Shown: positions 1 to 7,600, counted from the first letter of the stretch. The stretch is 7,853 nt of DNA from an uncultured Bacteroidales bacterium (GCA_900321845.1 ONXT01000112.1:1-7853); one strand, 5' to 3'. Numbers and translations: made by a program. Notes: generated by a model not told the origin, from the letters alone.

Positions 1-2108
1 AAGCGTTGACCGCCGTTTCCGACGAAGAGGTGATTTACAAAGAGTTGCAGTCGAAACTCTATTATGTTCGCTATCAGATTGAGGGCGAGGAGAATGAGTA
101 CATCACGATTGCCACAACCCGTCCGGAGACCATCCTTGGCGATACGGCCATCTGTATGCATCCCGATGACGAACGTTTCAAGCATCTCCGCGGCAAACGC
201 GCTATCGTGCCCATCGTCAACCGTTCCATCCCCTTGATTTTCGACGAATACGTGGACCGCGAGTTCGGCACCGGCGCCCTCAAAATCACCCCCGCCCACG
301 ACATCAACGACTACAACCTCGGACTGAAATACAAACTCGACACCATCAACATCTTCAATGATAATGGAACGTTGAATGAAAACGCACAGTTTTTGGTCGG
401 CGTGGACCGTTTCAAGGCTCGCGAAGAGATTATTCCGATGCTGGAAAAAGCAGGAAATCTTGTTAAAATTGAAGATTACGTCAACAAAGTCGGCTTCTCG
501 GAACGTACCAACGAGGTGATAGAACCGAAACTCTCCGTTCAATGGTTCTGCGATATGCGCGCGCTCGCCCAGCCCGCCCTCGCAGCTGTGATGAACGACG
601 ATATCAAGTTCTATCCCGAAAAATTCAAAAACACCTACTCCTATTGGATGGAGAACGTGAAGGATTGGTGCATCAGCCGCCAACTCTGGTGGGGACACCG
701 CATCCCAGCTTACTATCTGCCTAATAAAGAGTTCGTTGTGGCTAAGACAAAGGAAGAGGCTTTTGAAATTGCCCAAAAGAAATACCCCGAACTCAATCTT
801 ACAATCGAGGATTTGCAGCAGGATGAGGACGTGTTGGATACTTGGTTCTCCTCTTGGCTGTGGCCGATGTCCGTATTTGATGGATTGAGACATCCTGATA
901 ATGAGGAAATTAAGTATTATTATCCGACGAGTGTTTTGATTACCGCCCCCGACATCATTTTCTTCTGGGTGGCCCGTATGATCATGGCCGGTCTGGAATG
1001 GCGCAAGGAAGTTCCTTTCAAGCACGTCTATTTCACCGGCACGGTTCGTGACAAGCTCCGTCGCAAAATGTCGAAGTCGCTGGGCAATTCCCCCGACCCG
1101 ATCATGCTGATGGAGAAGTTCGGTGCCGACGGCGTGAGAATGGGCATGCTCCTCAGTTCACCCGCGGGCAACGACTTGCTGTTCGACGAGTCGCTTTGCG
1201 AGCAGGGACGCAATTTCAGCAACAAAATTTGGAACGCCTTCAGATTGATTAAGGGTTGGCAGGTGGATGACAAAATCGCGCAACCGCTTCATTCCCAAGT
1301 GGCTGTGAAGTGGTTCCAACATCGCTTCAACGAGGTGCTGGCCACCATCAACACCGATTTCGACAAGTTCCGCATCTCCGACGCGCTGATGGGCGTTTAC
1401 AAACTCGTCTGGGACGACTTCTGCGCCTGCTTCCTCGAAATCGTCAAGCCAGCCTATCAGCAACCGATTGACGGTAAAACCTACAGCGAAATTATCGATA
1501 TTTTTGAGAATCTGATGTTAATTCTGCATCCGTTCATGCCTTTCATTACCGAAGAACTGTGGCATAATCTTCGCGAAAGAGGTGAGAATGAATCGATTAT
1601 GATTGCTCAAATGCCGCAGCCGAAGGCGGAAAATGGCGCTGACAACCTGCTCGCACGTTTCGAGCTGACCCGTAAGGTGGTGGAGGATGTCCGTCGTGTT
1701 CGTGCCGAAAAGAACATCGCGCAGAAAAATGCCATTGAACTGCTGGTTATCAAGCAAGATAATGCAGAAATAGATGCTGAAATGGATTCCGTCATCCAAA
1801 AATTGTGCAATATCTCTTCTGTTCAATATGTAAAAGAAAAGGTAAGCGGCACTTGCTCATTCATCGAACAAAACACCGAATATCTGATTCCGATTGCCCA
1901 AAATATCAATGTGGAAGAGGAGTTGAAAAAGTTGAACGCCGACTTGGAATACGCCGAAAAGTTCCTTCAGTCTGTCTTGAAGAAGTTGGCGAACGAGCGT
2001 TTTGTCAGCAATGCTCCTGAACAGGTGGTGGCTGTGGAGCGCAAAAAACAGTCGGATGCGGAGGAAAAAATCAAGATGTTGAAGGAGCAAATTGCTAATT
2101 TACAGTAG
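1..2108 (+). CDS. valS: Valyl-tRNA synthetase, C-terminal ~700 residues (5' truncated by window edge)
   Basis: Class Ia aminoacyl-tRNA synthetase that charges tRNA-Val with valine in the cytoplasm and edits misactivated threonine. The frame is open to the left edge (GCG at 3-5, then TTG at 6-8 is an internal Leu, not a start), so the Rossmann half with the HIGH motif lies outside; roughly 170-180 residues are missing, judging from usual family length. Counting from the codon at 6: CP1 editing domain with TTRPET at 37-42 and GTGALKITPAHD at 88-99; WWGHRIP at 228-234; DVLDTWFSSW at 275-284; catalytic KMSKS at 354-358; anticodon-binding helices including HPFMPFITEELW at 508-519; and a C-terminal coiled-coil arm at about 635-698, rich in Lys/Glu and typical of ValRS. 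All visible signature residues are intact. It ends with TAG, one base before a small membrane-protein ORF. Identification is essentially certain. Confidence 0.97.
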   Translation, partial: ALTAVSDEEVIYKELQSKLYYVRYQIEGEENEYITIATTRPETILGDTAICMHPDDERFKHLRGKRAIVPIVNRSIPLIFDEYVDREFGTGALKITPAHDINDYNLGLKYKLDTINIFNDNGTLNENAQFLVGVDRFKAREEIIPMLEKAGNLVKIEDYVNKVGFSERTNEVIEPKLSVQWFCDMRALAQPALAAVMNDDIKFYPEKFKNTYSYWMENVKDWCISRQLWWGHRIPAYYLPNKEFVVAKTKEEAFEIAQKKYPELNLTIEDLQQDEDVLDTWFSSWLWPMSVFDGLRHPDNEEIKYYYPTSVLITAPDIIFFWVARMIMAGLEWRKEVPFKHVYFTGTVRDKLRRKMSKSLGNSPDPIMLMEKFGADGVRMGMLLSSPAGNDLLFDESLCEQGRNFSNKIWNAFRLIKGWQVDDKIAQPLHSQVAVKWFQHRFNEVLATINTDFDKFRISDALMGVYKLVWDDFCACFLEIVKPAYQQPIDGKTYSEIIDIFENLMLILHPFMPFITEELWHNLRERGENESIMIAQMPQPKAENGADNLLARFELTRKVVEDVRRVRAEKNIAQKNAIELLVIKQDNAEIDAEMDSVIQKLCNISSVQYVKEKVSGTCSFIEQNTEYLIPIAQNINVEEELKKLNADLEYAEKFLQSVLKKLANERFVSNAPEQVVAVERKKQSDAEEKIKMLKEQIANLQ

Positions 2109-2109
2109 G

Positions 2110-2295
2110 ATGAAAGAAATTGGCAAGGACTTGGTGCGACTGATTATTGTCATTCTCGTGCTGTGTGCGTTCGTCTATTTGATGGACGACAGCATGGGTG
2201 ACAAGCGCGATATCTACTACGGCGTGGTGGGCGGTGGTGTCACCGCCTTCCTCGTTTTCTTTGTAGTCAAACGGATTCGGAACAAGAAGAAGTAG
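2110..2295 (+). CDS. Small two-span membrane protein, 61 aa, unknown function
   Basis: I do not recognise a family. The ATG at 2110 lies one base after the valS stop codon. The predicted protein has a short basic/amphipathic N-terminus (MKEIGKDLVR), a hydrophobic stretch at about residues 9-24 (LIIVILVLCAFVYL), a charged loop (DDSMGDKRD), a second hydrophobic stretch at about 36-53 containing a GVVGGGV glycine patch, and a strongly basic tail (KRIRNKKK). By the positive-inside rule both ends would be cytoplasmic with the acidic loop outside. A TTG at 2092 could start a form six residues longer; it has an AGGAG at 2083-2087 four bases upstream, but it would overlap valS by 17 bases, so I prefer the ATG. 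The tight spacing suggests co-transcription with valS. The two-span pattern and charged tail support a real gene; function is open. Confidence 0.65.
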   Translation: MKEIGKDLVRLIIVILVLCAFVYLMDDSMGDKRDIYYGVVGGGVTAFLVFFVVKRIRNKKK

Positions 2296-2299
2296 CGGC

Positions 2300-2896
2300 T
2301 TATTTTGTGTTGATGACTCCTTCGATGTAGTCGCAAATCTCCTCTTTCCCACGGCCGGTTTCTGCTGAGGAGAGGAAACAGGGCGGTAGCTCCTCCCAGT
2401 TTTCCAGCATTGCCTTTTTGAAAGCCTCCACATTGCGTTGCATCCGTGTCTCTTTCAATTTGTCGGTTTTGGTGAAAATGAGCGCAAAGGGTACGCCGTC
2501 TTCGCCCAGTTGATTGATGAAGTTGAGGTCGTTTTTCTGCGGTTCCAGCCGCGAGTCAATCAGCACGAAAACCAGCTGTAGGTTGGGACGCAGGCACAGA
2601 TAGTCGCGAATCATTTTGGTCCACATCTCGCGCATTGCCTTGGAAATGCTTGCGTAGCCATATCCAGGCAAATCCACCAAATACCAGCTTTCGTTGATGA
2701 GGAAGTGGTTGATGGTCTGTGTCTTGCCAGGCTTTGAGGAGGTTTTGGCCAGCGATTTGTTGTTGGCGAGCATGTTGATCAGCGAGGATTTCCCCACGTT
2801 GGAACGCCCGATGAAGGCGAATTCCGGCTTGTCGGATGTCGGACATTTCCGCCAGTCGGTGACTGACTGCAAATAGGTGGCTTGATTGATTTTCAC
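2300..2896 (-). CDS. engB: Ribosome biogenesis GTP-binding protein EngB (YsxC/YihA)
   Basis: Small TrmE-Era-EngA-EngB-Septin family GTPase of 198 aa (the usual length) required for assembly of the large ribosomal subunit. Visible motifs in order: G1 P-loop GRSNVGKS at 30-37; switch-I region GKTQT at 57-61 with the G2 Thr; G3 DLPGYG at 75-80, the EngB hallmark in place of DxPG[LFI]; G4 TKTD at 142-145; G5 SSA at 176-178. The start is GTG at 2896-2894; its first residues (MKINQATYLQS, followed by a CP before the GTPase core) match the usual EngB N-terminus, and it overlaps the TGA stop of the upstream acyltransferase by four bases (GTGA). The leader just upstream on the minus strand is A-rich (AAAGAAAAAGAAA) with no Shine-Dalgarno. 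It is the last gene of the minus-strand operon seen here, ending 4 bp from the convergent small membrane gene. Confidence 0.96.
   Translation of the reverse strand: MKINQATYLQSVTDWRKCPTSDKPEFAFIGRSNVGKSSLINMLANNKSLAKTSSKPGKTQTINHFLINESWYLVDLPGYGYASISKAMREMWTKMIRDYLCLRPNLQLVFVLIDSRLEPQKNDLNFINQLGEDGVPFALIFTKTDKLKETRMQRNVEAFKKAMLENWEELPPCFLSSAETGRGKEEICDYIEGVINTK
2893..2896 (-). other. GTGA start/stop overlap, GNAT to engB
   Basis: The GTG start of engB (2896-2894) overlaps the TGA stop of the GNAT (2895-2893). Both frames share an upstream A-rich stretch, which encodes the GNAT's basic KRKRK tail and also serves as the engB leader, a favourable initiation context in Bacteroidota. Confidence 0.85.
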
Positions 2897-3825
2897 TTTC
2901 TTTTTCTTTTGTAGGAGTCCACGTGCCGCATGACCTTCTTTTCATACATGTCGGTGATGGTGATGAGGATGCCCATCTCCTCCACATCTCCGAATTCTTC
3001 GTTGGCGGATGCCCCGAAGTATTGCATGCTGGAGGATAACGACATGTATGCCTTGATTAGGGGCGGTATGGTGGCTTTGATGTCTAAAATGTTGCGATTC
3101 AATATCTTAAAGTCTTCAGAGAAAGAATTACCGGTAAAAATGCTCTTGATGGCTTTCGGGGTTGCCTGCGTGGGGTGGAACGGTTTCATCAATGTTTCGT
3201 CGCCTTTGAAGTATTTGGTCAGGAAGTTGAGTATCCAATTGCGTGCCAGACGGTTATAGCTGTTGTACATCGTCATTTTCCCGAAAAAATACTTGATTTC
3301 AGGATAGTCCACGATGAGTGTCCCGAGGCCGTCCCACATGTTGTCGAGAGAGAAGATGCTTGCGCGATTGCGATTGCCGGCCTGGTACTTGGGTTGCACG
3401 AAGCTGCGCCCGAGTTCGATGGTTTGAGGCCACTCCCCGTGAATGAATTTTTCGGAGAAATGGAAGAGCTTGGAGCAGGGTGTGTGGGGATATCCGTTCG
3501 CATCCAGCGGAACGTCCTTCCCGAGGATGAATCGGTAGGCACTGACAATCTCCTGCTCCTCTTCATTCCAGACGATGAGTTGCTGGAAGGGGATTTCCGC
3601 GAGGTCGTATTCGTCGATGTCTGCGCTTTTCCCTGTGCCGCCGCCCGCTTCCGCGCGGAAAGTCAGTTCGCGAAGCCTGCCGATTTCCTGCATCACGTTG
3701 GGTGCGTTGTGGGCGTTCACCATGTAGATGTCGTTGCCGCCCGCATTGGTCTTCCGCAGGAATCGCTCTTCGGTCAGTTCAGCCTTGAGCAGTTTTTTAT
3801 CAATGGGCTCTATGATATTCTCCAT
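2893..3825 (-). CDS. GNAT-type N-acyltransferase, OlsB/GlsB-like (amino-acid lipid synthesis)
   Basis: Predicted 310-aa member of the acetyltransferase (GNAT) fold family that includes OlsB (ornithine lipids) and Bacteroides GlsB (glycine lipids); these enzymes transfer a 3-hydroxyacyl group from acyl-ACP to the alpha-amine of an amino acid, at the cytoplasmic face of the inner membrane. Seen in the sequence: an early core stretch IGRLRELTFRAEAGG at 48-62, SAYRF at 95-99, and the family hallmark ELGRSFVQPKYQ at 137-148, corresponding to the acyl-donor-binding E[LI]GR.xV.P motif. The C-terminal half (about 185-310) lacks recognisable motifs and ends in a basic tail, YKRKRK. I chose the ATG at 3825-3823 because it overlaps the TAA of the PlsC-like gene as TAATG; an in-frame start at 3876 would add 17 residues inside that gene. 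It lies directly downstream of the PlsC-like enzyme, as expected for a two-step lipid pathway. The amino acid used cannot be read from sequence; glycine is favoured only by analogy with Bacteroides. Confidence 0.85.
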   Translation of the reverse strand: MENIIEPIDKKLLKAELTEERFLRKTNAGGNDIYMVNAHNAPNVMQEIGRLRELTFRAEAGGGTGKSADIDEYDLAEIPFQQLIVWNEEEQEIVSAYRFILGKDVPLDANGYPHTPCSKLFHFSEKFIHGEWPQTIELGRSFVQPKYQAGNRNRASIFSLDNMWDGLGTLIVDYPEIKYFFGKMTMYNSYNRLARNWILNFLTKYFKGDETLMKPFHPTQATPKAIKSIFTGNSFSEDFKILNRNILDIKATIPPLIKAYMSLSSSMQYFGASANEEFGDVEEMGILITITDMYEKKVMRHVDSYKRKRK

Positions 3826-3827
3826 TA
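3823..3827 (-). other. TAATG stop/start overlap, PlsC-like to GNAT gene
   Basis: The TAA of the PlsC-like gene (3827-3825) shares one base with the ATG of the GNAT (3825-3823), the same geometry as the preceding junction. This is expected for two enzymes acting in sequence and made in fixed ratio. It is the main reason for choosing this Met over an in-frame candidate 51 bases upstream. Confidence 0.82.
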
Positions 3828-4643
3828 TTCTGCAGATTTGAGGGCGTAGGTTTGATCTCTCAGCCACGCCGCCCATTCTATATTGTTCTTGTCAGCGGTG
3901 AAGGTGGAATAAGGGATCGGTTTCCCGAAAGTTATGGTGAATGTGTTGCCTTTTTGACGGTACATTTCATCCACTAAATAGAGCATTTCAATATTGAATT
4001 TGATGCCGATTGCCTTTCTGAAACGTGCCAGATTGTAGAAGAAATTGCTGTTCTTGCCGTCGAAATAGGCCGGGATGATGTCGCGTTGATACTGTTTTGC
4101 TTTGGCCACGATGGTCGGTTTCCACTCCAAATCACGGATGACGCCGCCCTTTTGCTTGCGGGAGCAGAGCCCGGCGGGGAAATAGATGATGGCCTCGTCG
4201 GAGGCGAAAGTGTCGTTGAACTGTTGGATCGCGTTGTGCCCTTGCTTGCCGTGTTTGTTAATGGGGACGAAAACGTCTTTCATCGGCTTGACGTTCATCA
4301 GCAGGTCGTTGACCGGGAACTTGATGTCGCTACGGAATTCCGACAAAAGGCAGATGTAGCAAAGTCCGTCCAATCCGCCCAAAGGATGGTTGGAGGTGAT
4401 GATGTAGCGACCTGTCTTGGGAAGGTTCTCTTCTCCTTGGACTTTCAGATGGGCACCGAGCATTTCCAGTACGTTTTTGGCAAATACCAAGGATTCGTCA
4501 TCGCTGTGGTAAAGCAGAAAGTCGTTCATATCGTCCTGATGGATAGTGCGTTCCAGCCATCGGATTACAACTTTCGGCAACCGCTTGTGCCATTTCGGGC
4601 TTTTTGCCGCAATGACTTGGTCCACATCAATTCTCAGGGGCAT
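3825..4643 (-). CDS. PlsC-like O-acyltransferase, GlsA/OlsA-like (hemolysin-type acyltransferase)
   Basis: Predicted 272-aa lysophospholipid acyltransferase (LPLAT/PlsC) family protein. In the glycine- and ornithine-lipid pathways such enzymes esterify the 3-hydroxyl of the N-acyl amino acid made by the GNAT partner. Seen here: the N-terminal region with IRWLERTI and MNDFL (27-43) typical of the 'putative hemolysin' acyltransferase subgroup; block I NHPLGGLDG at 85-93, carrying the catalytic His-Asp pair; a block II-like stretch VKPMKDVFVPIN at 118-129; block III FPAGLCSR at 155-162 in place of the PlsC-type FPEGTRS; and a block IV-like IIPAYFDG at 189-196. No strong transmembrane span is evident, so peripheral membrane association is likely. 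The start ATG at 4643-4641 overlaps the stop of the upstream metallopeptidase (TAATG), and its own stop overlaps the GNAT start in the same way. Older annotation would call it a hemolysin or 1-acyl-glycerol-3-phosphate acyltransferase; the adjacent GNAT makes an amino-lipid role more likely. Confidence 0.86.
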   Translation of the reverse strand: MPLRIDVDQVIAAKSPKWHKRLPKVVIRWLERTIHQDDMNDFLLYHSDDESLVFAKNVLEMLGAHLKVQGEENLPKTGRYIITSNHPLGGLDGLCYICLLSEFRSDIKFPVNDLLMNVKPMKDVFVPINKHGKQGHNAIQQFNDTFASDEAIIYFPAGLCSRKQKGGVIRDLEWKPTIVAKAKQYQRDIIPAYFDGKNSNFFYNLARFRKAIGIKFNIEMLYLVDEMYRQKGNTFTITFGKPIPYSTFTADKNNIEWAAWLRDQTYALKSAE

Positions 4644-4645
4644 TA
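4641..4645 (-). other. TAATG stop/start overlap, peptidase to PlsC-like gene
   Basis: On the minus strand the TAA of the metallopeptidase (4645-4643) shares its last A with the ATG of the acyltransferase (4643-4641). There is no Shine-Dalgarno-like sequence in the ~25 bases upstream, so start of the second gene probably relies on terminating ribosomes. This overlap decides the start of the acyltransferase. Confidence 0.85.
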
Positions 4646-7600
4646 GTCTTTGACGATTTTTGAGGTTCCGAGGATTTCGTTGCCATTGGTGAGACGCAGC
4701 ACGTACATTCCGTTGGCAAACGGGGTCAGGTTGATTGTGGTCAGTCCGTTTTGGATACTGCCCTTGCTCAATTCACGTCCGAAGAGGTCGAAAAGTTGAT
4801 ACTCAACATTCTCTGAAGAGCAGTTGTTCAATTGCACGCTCACCTGTTCCGAAGTTGGATTGGGATAGATGGTGAAGGAGGCGTGTTGGGGTTCGTTCTC
4901 GTTGATGGCATCGGATTCCAGCAGACGGACATTATCAAGGTAAACATGGTCTAAAGTGAATGACATGCCCATTACATTCATATCATTGCTGAAACATTTC
5001 GATTCGAAGGTGATGGCATGCACACCATCAAGGTAGTCGCTGAGGTTGATGGCGCGGGTGGCGAACGGGTCGTTGCCGGGAGTGGAAGGGATGTAGTTCT
5101 GACTTACTTGCACTCCGTCAACCAGCACGCGCATCATGCTGGAGCCCAGCAAATCAAAACCGCCGAGCATGTCACCGTAGCCCATCGAGCTGAGCAACAT
5201 CTCGTAGGTGTTCTTGCCGGAGGTCTGTTTCAAGTCAAATTGAATGGCCATTTGAGCCATGTCGTTGCCGTCGGCACAGAAAGTGATTTTGGCATCCATC
5301 TTCTGGTTGGCCATCCAGGGGAAGATCGGGTTGGGAATTTCCAGCTCGCTGTAATAGTCGATGATGCTGCCGCCGCTCATGTTCCAGACTTTGCCGCCGT
5401 TGTAACCGGAAACGGTGCTTAGTGCGGCCGAGGCGTGTTCATTGACTTCGGAATAACTGAATTGCTTGTAGGCGTCGTTGTCGAAAGTGATGACGTCAAT
5501 CTCGTTCAGTGCGCGCGGACGAATCACCACTTTGGAGATGGAGTTGTCACTGGCGTCCTGGTCGTCGGGATTGGCAGCGATGACGTAAATGGTGTTGCGT
5601 GCCGCGGTTGTGAAGTCGGCACCCGTGTTGAATGAAAGCGTCAGCGTGTCTTGCGAGGTGATGGTCTGTTCCAGGACAAAGTTCTCAAAGGTGGTGTCGC
5701 TGCTGTTGATTTTGAAGCCGATAGGGATTTCGGTTCCTGCGGGGATGCTGTCGCAGATATCGAAGGTGACGGTGAAAGTGATGGTGGTGGCATCGGTCAG
5801 GTGGCATGAGGAGATAGGGGAGGTGATGCTCAGAATGTGTACGTCGGTGTTTTGATAAATCAGATTGCTGAAATTATAATCTGTGATTTGGCTGGTGACG
5901 CTGTCGGTGAAGTCCGGTCTTACGGAAATGTCCAGAATGTGGTTGCCGACGGCCGAAACGTCAACGGTGTGGTTGAGTGTGATTTCAAAAGTCTCGTTCG
6001 GCTCGACATCTTCGGTCAGCGTCACGCTTTCGGTGAATGTAGTGTTGTTGTCGAGGGTGACGTTGAATACGAGGTCGGTGCCGGCGGTGAGGGGTTGATC
6101 GCAGGAGTTGTAGGTGAGGGCTAATGTGACGGGCTCTTCATCGGTGAGGGCGCAGTCGGTGGCGGGGGAGAGGATGTTGGTGATATAGACGGCGGTGTCG
6201 GAGTAGCGGAGGCCGAGACCGACGGCGTACCATGCGTCAGCTACGGCATACACCTCTTCGGAGCATTCGCCGTAAAGATCTGCGGCGACAATCATGGAGA
6301 GTTCGCGTGTTTCGGCATAGTCGGAGGTGGGTACCAAATTTTCGGTCAGTGTGTAGAAGGCGATTTGCTCGGCGGCTTCCGTTCCGATGCCGTGTACCTC
6401 GAAGTCATTGCCGATGTCATTGGTGCCGCTGCCACCCACGCTGAGCAGGTAGAACCAGTAGTTGGCCACGCCGCTGTTGTAGTGTACGCCGCCTTGGTCC
6501 ATCGCTGCGTTCGGGTCGTCGGGGTACATCCAGTTGGTGCCCTGGTAGGTGTCTGGCTGATCGTACAGGTTGGGGTTCGACATGTCGCGGATGGGGGTTC
6601 CGAGTTCTTCGCCGATGGTCCAGATCAGGTTCCCGGTGGCATCGTAAGCGATCATCGTTCCGAAGATGTCGCTGAAAGCCTCGTTGAGAGCGCCCGGTTC
6701 GTTTTCGTAATTCAGGTTGGCGGTGTTTTCTGTGAGGCCGTGGGTGATTTCGTGGCCGCACACCGACAGGATGGTGAATTGTCTGTTGTTGCGTCCGTCG
6801 CCGTACCACATAGCGCCGTCGCTCCAGCAAGCGTTCTCCACGTTGGTGCCGAGGTGTACGTAGCTCATCAGGCGCAGGCCGTTGTTGTCAATGCTGTTGC
6901 GTCCGAATTTTTCAAGGTAGTAGTCGTAGGTTCTCTCCGCGCCGTAGTGGGCTTCGTTGGCCACGCTGTCCGTATCAAAGAAATTGTCGGTGTCGGTTAC
7001 GTCCAAGGCGGCGGTGGAGTCGAGTTCCATCAGGCTGCCGGTGTTGTGGAGGGAGCGGGTGTAAATGCCGTTGCCTTCGCCGCGGCTGAGTTCGCGAAGA
7101 ATGAAATTGTTGGGGGCGATGGAGTCAACGGTCAGGGTTTGAATGCCGTGGTAGCGGGTTTTCGCCTGAACCTCTACGCTAACGTTTTGATTTTTTTTTA
7201 TCTGTTTCAAGATTTCCCCACTCAGTGCGTCAATGTAAAATACTTGTTTGCCAAGTGGTTGGATGGCAAATACTTCCACTTCATATACCAAGCGGTAGCT
7301 GCTGACATCGGTTCCGTGCTTCGGGTCGAAGAACATCAGTTTCGGTGTCGGATAATAGGTTGCATCCTTGTCCTGCATGGTCTCTTTCAGGTCGTTTTCC
7401 AAAGTCGGCACTTGCCATGCGTACTGGTCGGCGGGGGCATTGAGAATGGCCAGCGCGACCGCATCATCGGCAGCGAAAATCGGGGTGTAGGGCTTCGCGA
7501 AGTCGGCCATATTCACGCCATTGATGTAGGTGACCACGCCGTTCTTCTCATGAAGGAGCATGATGGCATCCTCAATCGGAACGCCCATGTATTGCTGCTG

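Noticed and set aside
6..8. TTG at 6-8 as the start of the synthetase
   Set aside because: The frame is open upstream and this Leu is an internal residue ahead of the editing domain; the real start lies outside the window.
2341..2375. CCTCT...AGAGG inverted repeat as a terminator for the + strand operon
   Set aside because: Five-base stem with a long loop, inside the engB coding sequence and not followed by a T run.
2095..2433. 112-codon minus-strand frame extending past the engB stop
   Set aside because: Overlaps engB out of frame and the small membrane gene antisense; low-complexity translation without hydrophobic or domain pattern.
2556..2987. 143-codon minus-strand frame bridging engB and the GNAT
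   Set aside because: Out of frame with two well-supported genes and without family features.
3175..3849. 224-codon open frame on the + strand opposite the GNAT gene
   Set aside because: It is antisense to a gene with clear family motifs, its translation shows no domain pattern, and it arises from codon bias of the minus-strand gene.
3826..3876. 17-residue N-terminal extension of the GNAT
   Set aside because: It would overlap the PlsC-like gene by 52 bases, has no family resemblance, and the TAATG junction gives a better start.
3825..4643. Hemolysin label for the PlsC-like protein
   Set aside because: The name is historical for this acyltransferase subgroup; the catalytic blocks and GNAT neighbour indicate lipid synthesis, not pore formation.
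4086..4646. 186-codon open frame on the + strand opposite the PlsC-like gene
   Set aside because: Antisense shadow with no recognisable motif; the minus-strand frame carries the catalytic blocks.
6417..6830. 137-codon minus-strand frame inside the M4 catalytic region
   Set aside because: It is an Arg/His-rich out-of-frame reading of the region encoding the HEITH zinc motif; composition is typical of a shadow frame.
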